From NCBI RefSeq assembly GCF_030227115.1, contig NZ_JASSUA010000004.1, positions 233,152-297,151 of the forward strand: a DNA stretch of 64,000 nt, read 5' to 3'. This document shows, piece by piece, positions 52,845 to 62,112 of this stretch. Both the position numbers and the translations under genes were made by a program. The stretch is from Marinobacter sp. SS13-12. Its GTDB lineage: Bacteria > Pseudomonadota > Gammaproteobacteria > Pseudomonadales > Oleiphilaceae. Position 1 is the stretch's first letter, and every line of letters starts with the position of its first letter. The notes under the pieces were generated by a model. The model searched no databases. It was given only the letters and a program-made list of their open reading frames with translations, and was not told the DNA's origin.

Positions 52845-54182
52845 TTACCACTCCAGCTGGGTTCTAGCCTGGACGAAGGTCGGATCAGAGCCGTCGTTCG
52901 GCCCACCATCAACTGACACCAGGCCGGCATTCACACTGAAGCGCAAACGCCGCTCCGGGAACCAGTTGAGGCCGAGGGAGGCAACGTCCATTTCCCCGCC
53001 GTCGATACCACCGTCGGTAAGATCAAGGGTGCTGAAGCGACCACTAATTGCCCAGGCACCACTTCCCCCCATGCTCAGCGGATTATTGGGGCGTACCGGT
53101 CCGTACACGCCGCCCATTTTGGGTGAATAGGGACGGGACTCGCCGGTCAGGTAATAGATACCGGTGACCGTGGCGCCGGTAAAGGATGGTTCCTCACCTG
53201 TGTTTGCCCCTGCATTTTCGAGATCTTCGTACTCAGCCCAATAATATTCCGCGTTGATGTTGAATGGCCCCTGAGTGAAGCCAGCTTCCAAGTTCGCTGC
53301 AACGAAACCGTCTGAGTCACCTACCGCTCCGGTATCAACCGGCCGGTATCCATCGACCCGATTCTCCGGGCGCGAGCGAAGGCGGAAACCATCGCTGCTG
53401 TCGCTGGCATTATGCTGCCTCAGGGAAACACCAAGGTGTACCAGCCTTCCTTTCTCCAGCACCGGATCAAACCAGAGCTTGGTGGAAAAATCGAGTTCAT
53501 CATCGTCATCCGGATTAGCAGCGCTACCAGGAACTTCCTGAGCAACACCAGCAGCCCAGCCCCAGCTATCACCAACCAGATCACCCCGGATACCAAGGCG
53601 GCGGGCGCCTGCGCCAAGCACCTGCCCTGGGCCGGACAATTCCATCATCGCGGTGTATTTCGGGCTTTGAAGGCCTTCGAAGCCAAACGGCTGGAACTGG
53701 TTACCGATAGACAGCACGAAATCATTACCGCCTGGCTTGAAACCATGGTACTGAAGATAAGCGTCCCGGATGCCGCTCGCACCGCTTCCGAGGAACTCAT
53801 ACTGCAACTTGTATCCCCAGTCCTGGTAAAGTTTGCCAGAAGCGGCAAATCGGGCGGCCCGAATAAAAGTCTCCTGACCAAGATCACGGCTGTCGTCATC
53901 TGTGTCAGCCCAGGCAGTATCCATCAGCAAGCGACCGTTTAGGTTAAACCCGAAGTTACCATCCGCACTGGAGAACCCCAGGCGATTTCCTTTGTAGGTT
54001 CCTACCACATTCGACTTTTCTTGTTCAGCTTTAAGGGTTTCAATCTCATTTTCGAGTGTTTCCACCCGGTCACTCATACTTTGAGCAACGGCTACCTGAG
54101 ACCCCATGCCGAACACGACAGCACTCGTAATCGCTAACAGGCTTTTTTTATCCAGGAACTGATTGGATTTGTTTTTGTTCAT
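52845..54182 (-). CDS. Outer membrane porin (phosphate-selective OprP/OprO-type family)
   Basis: A 445-residue beta-barrel with a signal peptide ending VAVAQS, a coiled coil at about 36-57 (MSDRVETLENEIETLKAEQ) that may trimerise in the periplasm, and a 16-strand-like body ending in the aromatic residue W expected of outer membrane proteins (RTQLEW). Located between the TAXI protein and fused permease genes, it probably lets the aromatic acid cross the outer membrane. A candidate operator-like AAA-TACTA-TCT is upstream at 54239-54249. Confidence 0.85.
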   Translation of the reverse strand: MNKNKSNQFLDKKSLLAITSAVVFGMGSQVAVAQSMSDRVETLENEIETLKAEQEKSNVVGTYKGNRLGFSSADGNFGFNLNGRLLMDTAWADTDDDSRDLGQETFIRAARFAASGKLYQDWGYKLQYEFLGSGASGIRDAYLQYHGFKPGGNDFVLSIGNQFQPFGFEGLQSPKYTAMMELSGPGQVLGAGARRLGIRGDLVGDSWGWAAGVAQEVPGSAANPDDDDELDFSTKLWFDPVLEKGRLVHLGVSLRQHNASDSSDGFRLRSRPENRVDGYRPVDTGAVGDSDGFVAANLEAGFTQGPFNINAEYYWAEYEDLENAGANTGEEPSFTGATVTGIYYLTGESRPYSPKMGGVYGPVRPNNPLSMGGSGAWAISGRFSTLDLTDGGIDGGEMDVASLGLNWFPERRLRFSVNAGLVSVDGGPNDGSDPTFVQARTQLEW

Positions 54183-54342
54183 TGTGCTTCCCCTTTCTGC
54201 TTTTATTGTAATCGGATCAGAGTTTATATCACTTGTTGAAATACTATCTCTTTAATTAAAATCTGCAAAATTTTTTACATTTCTCTTTAGCAAAACTCGC
54301 CTCGTCCTGAACCGAATTTTGCTTTAGGGTAAGAGCTTTACA

Positions 54343-55386
54343 TCAGTCAATCAGTCCTACTTCCTGATAAAAAGCCTTCGCACCTGGATGGAGTTCGAGA
54401 TAGCTAACATTTGGTAGCTGTTCGCGAGACGCCTTTTGCAGTGCTCGGTGAGAGGAACGGTAGTGTTCCATCTGTTCGTACATGGATTTGGCCAGCTTAT
54501 AAGCATCCTCATAAGTCGCCGCCGGTCCGGCAACAATCATAAAACTACTCATGACAGTGGCGAGTTCCTGATCTACAAAATCATAGGAGCCGGCAGGGAT
54601 GGAACCAACGCTGGCACCAAGATCATCAGCAACATGCTTGACCAATTCGTCTGAAAGCGTGACAAAAGCGAGATCCTGAACACTACCCAGTTCGACAATC
54701 CTGCCAGAAGGTGTTGCGCCCCCGGTTATAATCACGTCAAGACGGCCATCACGCATCAGGTCGTGAGATGCACCCGTTGGTTGAGCAACTAGCTCACCGC
54801 CCCATGCCTCAACATCTTCCATAGTCTTCCCGAAATAGGAAAACAAAGCACGAACATGTTCTCGGGCCCAGAGATTGCCAGGCTGATTGATGGACAACCT
54901 CATCGGGACTTCTTTCTCAACAAGATCAGCAAAACTCTTAACCCCATGCTCATTGAAAAAATCGGCACGCCCGTAAACCTTCAAAGCAAAGACATCGGGA
55001 GAACCGTTCAGAACCCCGGTTACAGTGCCAGGCGGGTATTTCTCCCGAAATGGCGCTCGGCCAGCATAAGCCATTTTCGGCTCCACGATACTTTCCAGAG
55101 CAAAAGGCCGTCTCTCGTTTTTCAGGTATTCCATCGCTCCAGCCGGATTTCCGGGCTCGTAAATAATACTGGAGTCTGGATAGGTTCGGCGCACCGCCTC
55201 GACAACGCCCTCTCCAAAGACAGCCACCTGGCCGCCGGAGGAATACCCGGCGATGGTAACGTTAACCGGAGAATCATCAATATCCTGACGGGGCTCCGCA
55301 CCTGCAAAACCCACAGTCATTGACAATGCCAATAGAGCACTTCCCATCAAATATTTTGTAACTTTACTTTTTCTGAGTTTGATCAT
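54343..55386 (-). CDS. TAXI-family TRAP substrate-binding protein
   Basis: A 347-residue periplasmic protein; start at the ATG after GGAGCG gives the signal peptide YLMGSALLALSMTVGFAGA. The TAXI features VTIAGYSSGGQVAVFGEGVVEAV and later GSIPAGSYDF are visible. Longer ORF frame rejected because 42 extra residues would precede the signal. Partner of the fused permease at 50786; sequestering an aromatic carboxylate is inference from operon context. Confidence 0.87.
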   Translation of the reverse strand: MIKLRKSKVTKYLMGSALLALSMTVGFAGAEPRQDIDDSPVNVTIAGYSSGGQVAVFGEGVVEAVRRTYPDSSIIYEPGNPAGAMEYLKNERRPFALESIVEPKMAYAGRAPFREKYPPGTVTGVLNGSPDVFALKVYGRADFFNEHGVKSFADLVEKEVPMRLSINQPGNLWAREHVRALFSYFGKTMEDVEAWGGELVAQPTGASHDLMRDGRLDVIITGGATPSGRIVELGSVQDLAFVTLSDELVKHVADDLGASVGSIPAGSYDFVDQELATVMSSFMIVAGPAATYEDAYKLAKSMYEQMEHYRSSHRALQKASREQLPNVSYLELHPGAKAFYQEVGLID

Positions 55387-55525
55387 TTTTTCGCTCCACA
55401 CTCTCTTGTACTTGTTAATTGGCTTCACTCGTTGATCGACTTCTCTCTCCTTTTCTGACACCCCCCTGGGACCGCCGTAACCTACACTTGCATACCTCCC
55501 GGCGCTTCTCAAACCGGTTGGCCGG

Positions 55526-56056
55526 TCAAACCAGAAACGTCAGGTTCGGCATTGCCTCGTCATTATTCAGCAGCATTACTTTCTTCCAGCGGATGCGAAA
55601 ACCTTCCGATGTATCCACCAGCAAATAATGACACTTGCCAAACCAGATATTTTCAGTCCCGGTACGAATCTCGCCGAGGCTAAAGCTGGACACGACCTCT
55701 AGTTCTTCCCCCCTCACAGAGAGCGGCACAACACCAGATACGTTCCGGATAAGACGCGCTCTCGGACGATAGGCGTGTGCAGCCTTGTCTTTGAGTCGCA
55801 TCATGCGCTCAAGAAGGCGCGGACGGTCGTCATAGATAATTGCAACGCCGGTATTGGGGTCCTGATCATCACTGTTACAGGGGACCCAGTAGGTGATATC
55901 GTCGCCAGTCCACAACTCCATCCAGCGGTCGTATTCGTGCTCATCCATCAGTGCCGCTTCGTAATTCAGAAAACGTTCCACTCGAAGCTGCTGCTCCACA
56001 CTGACGACGCCTTTGTTTATGGCCTCAGGAGCGGCATTTACTATTTGTTTAGCCAT
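55526..56056 (-). CDS. Ring-hydroxylating dioxygenase, small (beta) subunit
   Basis: A 176-residue beta subunit with the cone-shaped NTF2-like fold; typical segments are YEAALMDEHEYDRWMELWTGDDITYWVP and DRPRLLERMMRL. It is structural and completes the alpha3beta3 oxygenase with the following-in-map alpha subunit, 33 bp away. Confidence 0.92.
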   Translation of the reverse strand: MAKQIVNAAPEAINKGVVSVEQQLRVERFLNYEAALMDEHEYDRWMELWTGDDITYWVPCNSDDQDPNTGVAIIYDDRPRLLERMMRLKDKAAHAYRPRARLIRNVSGVVPLSVRGEELEVVSSFSLGEIRTGTENIWFGKCHYLLVDTSEGFRIRWKKVMLLNNDEAMPNLTFLV

Positions 56057-56089
56057 GGATATATCTCCGATTTCAATTGGTTTCCTGAA

Positions 56090-57403
56090 TCAGTCTTCGG
56101 TCATCAACCGCTTCCATTCCTGCATCTGGGCTCTCTGAGTGATCTCATCACTGATCAGAGCGGACACGGTGCCATCCGAATCGGATTTCTCACGGTTAAT
56201 ACCCCTTCCCAGCAGGATCCAAGGATTCGCATCGCCCTCAAGCCCTCGCTGAACACGTTCAAAAATTTCCGCATCGTCAGGGGACCCGTTGGAAGCCGGG
56301 CCGTAAAATGCCTCGTGAGAACGCAAACGCTTGTTGTTGATTTCCTGACCAACGCCTTTCAGGAAAACCGGATACATAAGTACCTGGGTCTCCGAAGAAG
56401 AAATCGGAATCACAACACGGATGTGATCGTGAATGAGCTGCAGATTCGGGAAGACACCAAGATGTGGGTCACCATGCCAGGCGATCAGCTCTTCGGCGTG
56501 CTCTTTGCCATACCGTGCGATCATGTCTTCAACGTACTTGCGGCCATCCTCGCTCTGTTGCAGTTCGGCGGTATTGTCTTTGGCATGTGGCAGTCTCTGG
56601 AAACGGAAATCCAGAGCAGCATGGCCGTTCGGGAATCCGCGGGTCAGGCTTGGAGAGCTATCTGCAAACGGGTCTTCCAGGTGGATAGCGCCAACTGCTG
56701 AGCCTGTTGTACTTTCACGCTTGCTGAAAATTTTAAAGACAGACACGTGGACATAATGGGGGTGGTACCCGTCCATGCCGATCTGCTTCCAGTTGCCGCG
56801 ATACATGGTTTTACTGACGACACCGGGCTTGACTTCAATTTCACTGGTTGGTGACGCGTCGATAAGAATATCGATGAATTTTTTGGCAGGACCAAGATAA
56901 TCATCCAGGCTCTGACCTTCCTTCGAATGACTGGCGAAGATAAAGCCTCTGTAATTCCCCACGCGCGCCACTTTGGTCAGCCCGTGTTCCTTGGCGTCAA
57001 ACGTTTTGTCATAGGCTTCTTCACCGGTCACACCAACCAGGTCGCCCTTGGTGTTGTAGGTCCAGCCGTGGTACCAGCACTGAAAGCTTTTTGCGTTGCC
57101 CTGTGTTGCCTCACAAACCTGGGCACCGCGGTGGCGACAACGATTGATCATCAGTTGAACTTCTTCATTTTCGTCGCGCACAGCAATCACAGGAAAACGT
57201 CCAAGTTTCAACAACTTGAAGTCACCCTTCTTGGGCACCTCACTCTCGTGGAGAGCAAAAAGCCAGGTCTTGTGAAAGATGCGTTCCATCTCGTCTTCGA
57301 AGACGGATTCATCCGTGAAAATGGAGCTGTGAACCCGGTCTTCTTTTACCAGCGACCCATAGTCACGATCGGTGCCAATGATGTTGCTCTTTGTAGTCGA
57401 CAT
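56090..57403 (-). CDS. Ring-hydroxylating dioxygenase, large (alpha) catalytic subunit
   Basis: A 437-residue terminal oxygenase. The Rieske centre is C89-x-H91 and C109-x2-H112 (CRHRG, CWYHGW); the mononuclear iron site is D211-x2-H214-x4-H219 (GMDGYHPHYVH), where D211 bridges to the neighbouring Rieske. It adds O2 across an aromatic ring to form a cis-dihydrodiol. The HPHY variation in the iron helix differs from benzoate, naphthalene and biphenyl enzymes I can recall. The substrate is unknown; an aromatic carboxylate is suggested by the decarboxylase and TAXI genes. Confidence 0.92.
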   Translation of the reverse strand: MSTTKSNIIGTDRDYGSLVKEDRVHSSIFTDESVFEDEMERIFHKTWLFALHESEVPKKGDFKLLKLGRFPVIAVRDENEEVQLMINRCRHRGAQVCEATQGNAKSFQCWYHGWTYNTKGDLVGVTGEEAYDKTFDAKEHGLTKVARVGNYRGFIFASHSKEGQSLDDYLGPAKKFIDILIDASPTSEIEVKPGVVSKTMYRGNWKQIGMDGYHPHYVHVSVFKIFSKRESTTGSAVGAIHLEDPFADSSPSLTRGFPNGHAALDFRFQRLPHAKDNTAELQQSEDGRKYVEDMIARYGKEHAEELIAWHGDPHLGVFPNLQLIHDHIRVVIPISSSETQVLMYPVFLKGVGQEINNKRLRSHEAFYGPASNGSPDDAEIFERVQRGLEGDANPWILLGRGINREKSDSDGTVSALISDEITQRAQMQEWKRLMTED

Positions 57404-57432
57404 ATCAGAAACCTCTTTATTTTCTGGGCCCG

Positions 57433-58269
57433 TCAGGATTCATTCAAAAAATCCGTTACCAGTTTGTTAAAACGATCAGCATGCTCAATCTGCGTCCAGT
57501 GACCACAGCGACCAAACAGGTGCAGCTGTGCATACTCGATGTATTCAAATAGTTTGCGGGACGTTACCGGCGGAACAATCACGTCATCCCGTCCATGGAT
57601 AATCAGGGTCTCCTTGTCCATCGCCCGGATGTCTTTCTCAGAACTTGCCAGCGCATCCACCCAACGTTGTCGAGGTGCGGGAAACATTGAGGCGAAAGCC
57701 TCCTGAAATCCGGGACGAACACTCGCGCGATATCGCAGTTCTGCCAGTTCGTCGCTCATCATTTCCTGGTTAAAGGCAAAGGTCCTGATGAGTTCCCGCA
57801 TATTTTCTACCGAGGGCGTATAGCCCCATACCGCATCAAGTCCTGGCGTCAGTTCGAAATCGACACCGGCAGCTCCCATCAATACAAGCCGTCTGATCCT
57901 GTCCGGATGGCGAATTGCCATGGCAAGAGCCAGAGCACCGCCATAGGAGTTGCCTACAACGTCTGCCTTTTCGATACCCAAAGCATCCAGGAAGTCAATT
58001 CCATGCTTTACCCATGTATCCAGGTTGTAATCCACGCCGGGCGGCCTTTCGGTATATCCGAAACCCACCATGTCCGGGGCAACAACCCTGCGAGTCTCGG
58101 ACAATACCGGCAGATTGAATCGCCAATTCGCCCAGGCCGTGACGCCCGGCCCCGAGCCATGAAGCAACAACAAAGGGGTACCGCTATCCTCACCCATATC
58201 GTGATAGTTGGTTTCGATGCCGCCGGCACTGATTTTCAGGCCGATTTCCGGGTTATCTGAGGCCATCAT
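57433..58269 (-). CDS. dmpD: Meta-cleavage product hydrolase (alpha/beta fold)
   Basis: A 278-residue alpha/beta hydrolase with oxyanion region LLHGSGPGVTAWANW, nucleophile S108 (GNSYGGAL), Asp near 228 (HGRDDVIVPP) and H257 (RCGHWTQIEHAD). This matches DmpD/XylF/CmtE enzymes, which cleave ketone ring-fission products to 2-hydroxypenta-2,4-dienoate plus an acid. It overlaps the tautomerase stop by 4 bp. Presence next to a semialdehyde dehydrogenase gives both branches of the meta pathway. Confidence 0.9.
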   Translation of the reverse strand: MMASDNPEIGLKISAGGIETNYHDMGEDSGTPLLLLHGSGPGVTAWANWRFNLPVLSETRRVVAPDMVGFGYTERPPGVDYNLDTWVKHGIDFLDALGIEKADVVGNSYGGALALAMAIRHPDRIRRLVLMGAAGVDFELTPGLDAVWGYTPSVENMRELIRTFAFNQEMMSDELAELRYRASVRPGFQEAFASMFPAPRQRWVDALASSEKDIRAMDKETLIIHGRDDVIVPPVTSRKLFEYIEYAQLHLFGRCGHWTQIEHADRFNKLVTDFLNES

Positions 58270-58463
58270 TTACCCCCATCACGCTTGGCGACTGACTGAC
58301 CGGCAATGCCCCAGTTGGTTTTTGGCATTTCCTGAATCAGAACCCGGACGGACTCGGGCTTCACGGAAAGCGTTCCTGTTATCGTCGCGGTCAGACGCGC
58401 GATCAGCTCTTCTTTCTGCTCCGGTGTGCGGCCTTCCAGAATTGAAACCTGTAGCATTGGCAT
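58266..58463 (-). CDS. dmpI: 4-Oxalocrotonate tautomerase
   Basis: A 65-residue tautomerase, the usual 4-OT length, starting MPMLQVSILEGRT; after Met removal the N-terminal proline is the general base. The conserved Arg residues (R12, R39 in family numbering) align around GRTPEQK and VRVLIQEM. It isomerises 2-hydroxymuconate to 2-oxo-3-hexenedioate. The longer frame to 58535 would bury the proline and is rejected; GGGGGA precedes the true ATG. Confidence 0.93.
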   Translation of the reverse strand: MPMLQVSILEGRTPEQKEELIARLTATITGTLSVKPESVRVLIQEMPKTNWGIAGQSVAKRDGGK

Positions 58464-58500
58464 TGTTAGTTCCCCCAGTTCTTTTTGATCAGTTTCGAGC

Positions 58501-59289
58501 TCACACGAATCGCATGGATACGGAACCCATTCCATGAGCGCGCAAGGTCACGTTATCACCTGCCTCCACCGGAATGGCCGCCGTGATTGCTCCAGAAAGT
58601 ATGATGCTGCCGGCCGGAATTTTTTCATCCCGCTCCGCAAGCTGATTGGCAAGCATGGCGATAGCCGTGGCCGGGTTACCCAGAACGGCTGCACTGGCGC
58701 CCACCTCCATCACCTGACCATTTTTTTCCAGGACAACGCCGATCGTGCGCATGTCAGTACTCATTGGAGCGAGCACTTGCCCCCCGGTAAAGAAACGGGA
58801 AGACGAAGCGTTGTCGGCAATAACACTGACCAAATCGAAACGGAAATTTTCGTAGCGAGAGTCAATCACTTCCACTGCCGGCATAATAAAGTCGGTGGCG
58901 GCGATGACCTGAGCGGCATTACATCCGGGGCCACCGAGCGGACTTTTTGTAACAAATGCGATCTCGGCTTCCACCTTCGGATGGATGAGGTCCTTGACAG
59001 AAATCTCACCGGATTCCGCCCGTTCAAAGTAATCAGCCAGAAAACCATAGATCGGTGTATCAACACCCATTTGTTCCATCTTGGCCCGGGAAGTCAGCCC
59101 CATTTTCATGCCGATGATTCGGGTGCCTCGCGCCTCTTTCCGGCGGCGGATCTCATACTGGACGTTGTAAGCATCCCTGAAGTCCATGTCCGGGTAGTCG
59201 TCGGTGATCTTCTTGACGGCAGACGCATTGAGCTCAGCGTTCTCAAGGTGTTCAGCCAATGCCGCGATCTGTTCTTTACTCAAGCTCAT
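58501..59289 (-). CDS. dmpE: 2-Oxopent-4-enoate (2-hydroxypentadienoate) hydratase
   Basis: A 262-residue hydratase of the MhpD/DmpE family: adds water to 2-hydroxypenta-2,4-dienoate to give 4-hydroxy-2-oxovalerate. Metal ligands are E107 and E109 ([10 protein letters not shown]) with a later Glu in AVEVIDSR, as in MhpD. Paralogue of the decarboxylase at 61310. Its ATG overlaps the aldolase stop by 4 bp. Confidence 0.93.
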   Translation of the reverse strand: MSLSKEQIAALAEHLENAELNASAVKKITDDYPDMDFRDAYNVQYEIRRRKEARGTRIIGMKMGLTSRAKMEQMGVDTPIYGFLADYFERAESGEISVKDLIHPKVEAEIAFVTKSPLGGPGCNAAQVIAATDFIMPAVEVIDSRYENFRFDLVSVIADNASSSRFFTGGQVLAPMSTDMRTIGVVLEKNGQVMEVGASAAVLGNPATAIAMLANQLAERDEKIPAGSIILSGAITAAIPVEAGDNVTLRAHGMGSVSMRFV

Positions 59290-60329
59290 GCAGATACCCC
59301 ACTTTTTTTCTTTGCTTCGAGAAGATCCAGCGCGACATCAACAATCATGTCCTCCTGCCCCCCGACCATATGACGACGCCCAAGCTCAACCAGGATGTCC
59401 ACCGTTTTGAGTCCGTACTTTCTTGCAGCAACTTCCGAGTGAAGCAGAAAGCTGGAATAGACGCCCGCGTAACCCAGTGCCAGCGTCTCACGGTCAACTC
59501 TGACCGGCCGTACCTGAAGGGGGCGTACAATATCGTCTGCCGCATCCATCAGTGCGAACAGCTCTGTCCCATGCTCCCAACCCATTCGGTCAGCCGCCGC
59601 GATGAAAGCCTCAAGTGGTGCGTTTCCAGCCCCCGCCCCCATGCCGGCAAGGCTGGCATCTATCCGGTCGCATCCTTCTTCAACTGCAATGATCGAGTTG
59701 GCGACACCGAGTGCAAGGTTGTGATGGGCATGGATACCGGTCAGCGTTTCCGGCTTGAGCGTATCCTTGAGGGCACGGAACCGGTCACGCACATCCTCCA
59801 TGCTCAAGGCGCCGCCGGAGTCGACTACGTAGATGCAGGTTGCACCATAGCTTTCCATCAGCTTCGCCTGTTCTGCCAGCCCCCCCGGGGTCTGCATGTG
59901 GCTCATCATCAGAAAGCCGACGGTGTCCATTCCCAGTTTGCGGGCGTGTTCAATATGCTGTTTTGAGACGTCTGCTTCGGTGCAGTGTGTTGCAACGCGC
60001 ACGACTCTGGCACCAGCCTTGTAGGCGTTATCCAGATCGTGAATAGTGCCAATGCCGGGCAGCAGCAGAGTTGCAATCTGAGCGTGATCAACCACTTCTG
60101 CGACCGCTTCAATCCACTCAAGGTCCGTATGGGCGGCAAACCCGTAGTTGAAACTGGAGCCCTGCAGCCCGTCACCGTGCGCCACTTCTATTGAATCCAC
60201 TTTGGCCTCGTCCAGAGCACGGGCAATGTCCTGCACGTTCTTGATAGAGTACTGGTGACCAATGGCGTGACTACCATCCCGCAGTGTCACGTCCGAGATG
60301 TAAAGCTTTTTACCGGGATTAAAGGTCAT
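59286..60329 (-). CDS. dmpG: 4-Hydroxy-2-oxovalerate aldolase
   Basis: A 347-residue DRE-TIM aldolase (DmpG/BphI/MhpE) splitting 4-hydroxy-2-oxovalerate to pyruvate and acetaldehyde. Residues match DmpG numbering: R17, D18 and H21 ([13 protein letters not shown]), metal ligands H200 and H202 (GIHAHHN). It should form a channelled complex with the acetaldehyde dehydrogenase encoded 13 bp before it. Confidence 0.95.
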   Translation of the reverse strand: MTFNPGKKLYISDVTLRDGSHAIGHQYSIKNVQDIARALDEAKVDSIEVAHGDGLQGSSFNYGFAAHTDLEWIEAVAEVVDHAQIATLLLPGIGTIHDLDNAYKAGARVVRVATHCTEADVSKQHIEHARKLGMDTVGFLMMSHMQTPGGLAEQAKLMESYGATCIYVVDSGGALSMEDVRDRFRALKDTLKPETLTGIHAHHNLALGVANSIIAVEEGCDRIDASLAGMGAGAGNAPLEAFIAAADRMGWEHGTELFALMDAADDIVRPLQVRPVRVDRETLALGYAGVYSSFLLHSEVAARKYGLKTVDILVELGRRHMVGGQEDMIVDVALDLLEAKKKSGVSA

Positions 60330-60342
60330 TTTTCGTTTCTCC

Positions 60343-61278
60343 TCAGTTGACCAGCGATTCGGCGATCCGCTCTGCCGTACCCAAAGCGGCAGACGTCATG
60401 ATGTCGAGATTGCCTGCATAGGCCGGGAGGTAATGGGCAGCGCCTTCCACTTCCAGGAAAATGGAGGTTTTCAGGCCACTGAACCGGCCCAGCCCCGGCA
60501 CATTCATGGGTTGGTCTTCCGGAATGCGATCAAACTGCACCTTCTGCTTCAGGCGATAGCCTGGTACATAGCTGTTTACCGCCTCCACCATTTGCTCGAT
60601 GGAAGCTTCAACTTCAGACTCATCGGCTGCGTCAGAGAGTACGTAAACTGTGTCACGCATCAGCAGAGGCGGTTCGGCGGGGTTCAGGATGATAATGGCC
60701 TTGCCCTTTTGCGCTCCGCCTACAACTTCGATGGCCTTGGCCGTGGTTTCAGTGAACTCGTCAATGTTTGCGCGGGTACCGGGACCTGCGGACTTGCTGG
60801 AGATAGAAGCAACAATCTCTGCATAATGCGCTTTGGCCACCCGAGAAACAGCAGCTACCATCGGAATCGTTGCCTGGCCGCCGCAAGTCACCATATTGAC
60901 GTTGCCTTCGTGCAGGTTCTGTTCGAGGTTGACCACTGGTACACAATAGGGACCAATCGCGGCGGGTGTCATATCGATGATTTTGATGTTTTCTTTGTGG
61001 CCTCGCAGGAACACTTCGTTGTGCATATGGGCACCGGCAGATGTGGCATCGAATACAATTTCAATATCAGCAAATTCCGGCAGATCTACAAGGCCCTGTA
61101 CGCCTTCAGCGGTAGTGGCAACACCCAGACGCTTGGCCCGGGCCAAACCGTCTGACTCTGGGTCGATACCCACCATTGCGCCCATTTCTATGTTCTTTCC
61201 GTTGCGCATGATCTTGAACATCAGATCGGTACCAATGTTGCCCGGTCCGATGATGGCCGCCTTTATTTTCTGATTCAT
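60343..61278 (-). CDS. dmpF: Acetaldehyde dehydrogenase (acylating)
   Basis: A 311-residue enzyme that oxidises acetaldehyde to acetyl-CoA with NAD and CoA. It has the Rossmann motif [11 protein letters not shown] at 9-19 and nucleophile C132 (VTCGGQAT). The second of two adjacent ATGs is preferred for its 7-nt distance to GAGGG. Partner of the aldolase. Confidence 0.95.
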   Translation of the reverse strand: MNQKIKAAIIGPGNIGTDLMFKIMRNGKNIEMGAMVGIDPESDGLARAKRLGVATTAEGVQGLVDLPEFADIEIVFDATSAGAHMHNEVFLRGHKENIKIIDMTPAAIGPYCVPVVNLEQNLHEGNVNMVTCGGQATIPMVAAVSRVAKAHYAEIVASISSKSAGPGTRANIDEFTETTAKAIEVVGGAQKGKAIIILNPAEPPLLMRDTVYVLSDAADESEVEASIEQMVEAVNSYVPGYRLKQKVQFDRIPEDQPMNVPGLGRFSGLKTSIFLEVEGAAHYLPAYAGNLDIMTSAALGTAERIAESLVN

Positions 61279-61309
61279 CATGTTTCCCTCGGTTCTAGCT
61301 TCAATTGGA

Positions 61310-62095
61310 TCAGCCAAAGTTCACACTGGCACTGCCAATTCCGCCGATATCAACTCTCATGTAATCGCCGGCCACTATGGGCTCCAGCGGCACCAGGGAG
61401 CCCGACAGGATTACCTCACCGGCTTTCAGCGTCATTCCGTAGCGTCCCAGTGTGTTGGCTAGCCAGGTAACGCAGTTAAGTGGAGATCCAAGAGCTGCGG
61501 CTCCCGCACCTGTGCTGATAATTTGACCGTTCTTTTCAACCACCATGCCGCAAGTCGACAAATCCACCAGGCGTGGAGAGACGGCCCGGTCTCCCAGCAC
61601 GAAAAACCCGCAGGAGGCGTTATCTGCCACGGTATCCTGAATGGCGATTTTCCAGTCCCGGATTCTTGAATCGACGATTTCGAAACAGGGCATGACACAT
61701 TCGGTCGCTGCGATAACGGCAGCGTTCGTAATGCCAGGCCCGGCCAGATCCCGCTTCAGGACAAATGCAATTTCTCCTTCTGCCCTCGGCGCAATCATCT
61801 GAGTACTGACAGGCAGTGTTTCACCGTTGGCATACACCATCTGGTCAGTCAGATAACCAAAATCCGGCTGGTGCACGTTCAGCATGTTCTGAACTGCCTT
61901 GCTGGTGACACCTATCTTTTTCCCGATAACCTTTTCGCCCTCTGCAATTCTCAGATTCATCAGGCCAAGGGAAATCTCATAGGCGTCCTCGATCGTCATA
62001 TCAGGTTGTGACTGCGTCAACGGGTCGATCGCTGAACGTGATCTCAACGCGTTGAACAGTGCCCGGCTATATTGGTCAATCTGTTCTTGCTTCAT
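61310..62095 (-). CDS. dmpH: 2-Oxo-3-hexenedioate (4-oxalocrotonate) decarboxylase
   Basis: A 261-residue DmpH/XylI-type decarboxylase with metal ligands E106 and E108 ([10 protein letters not shown]) and EIVDSR further on. It converts 2-oxo-3-hexenedioate to 2-hydroxypentadienoate and CO2. Homologous to the hydratase at 58501, as in other meta operons. I take the ATG at 62095; the frame also begins with a TTG that overlaps the dehydrogenase stop. Confidence 0.93.
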   Translation of the reverse strand: MKQEQIDQYSRALFNALRSRSAIDPLTQSQPDMTIEDAYEISLGLMNLRIAEGEKVIGKKIGVTSKAVQNMLNVHQPDFGYLTDQMVYANGETLPVSTQMIAPRAEGEIAFVLKRDLAGPGITNAAVIAATECVMPCFEIVDSRIRDWKIAIQDTVADNASCGFFVLGDRAVSPRLVDLSTCGMVVEKNGQIISTGAGAAALGSPLNCVTWLANTLGRYGMTLKAGEVILSGSLVPLEPIVAGDYMRVDIGGIGSASVNFG

Positions 62096-62112
62096 GGGAG
62101 TGGCCTTAGAAC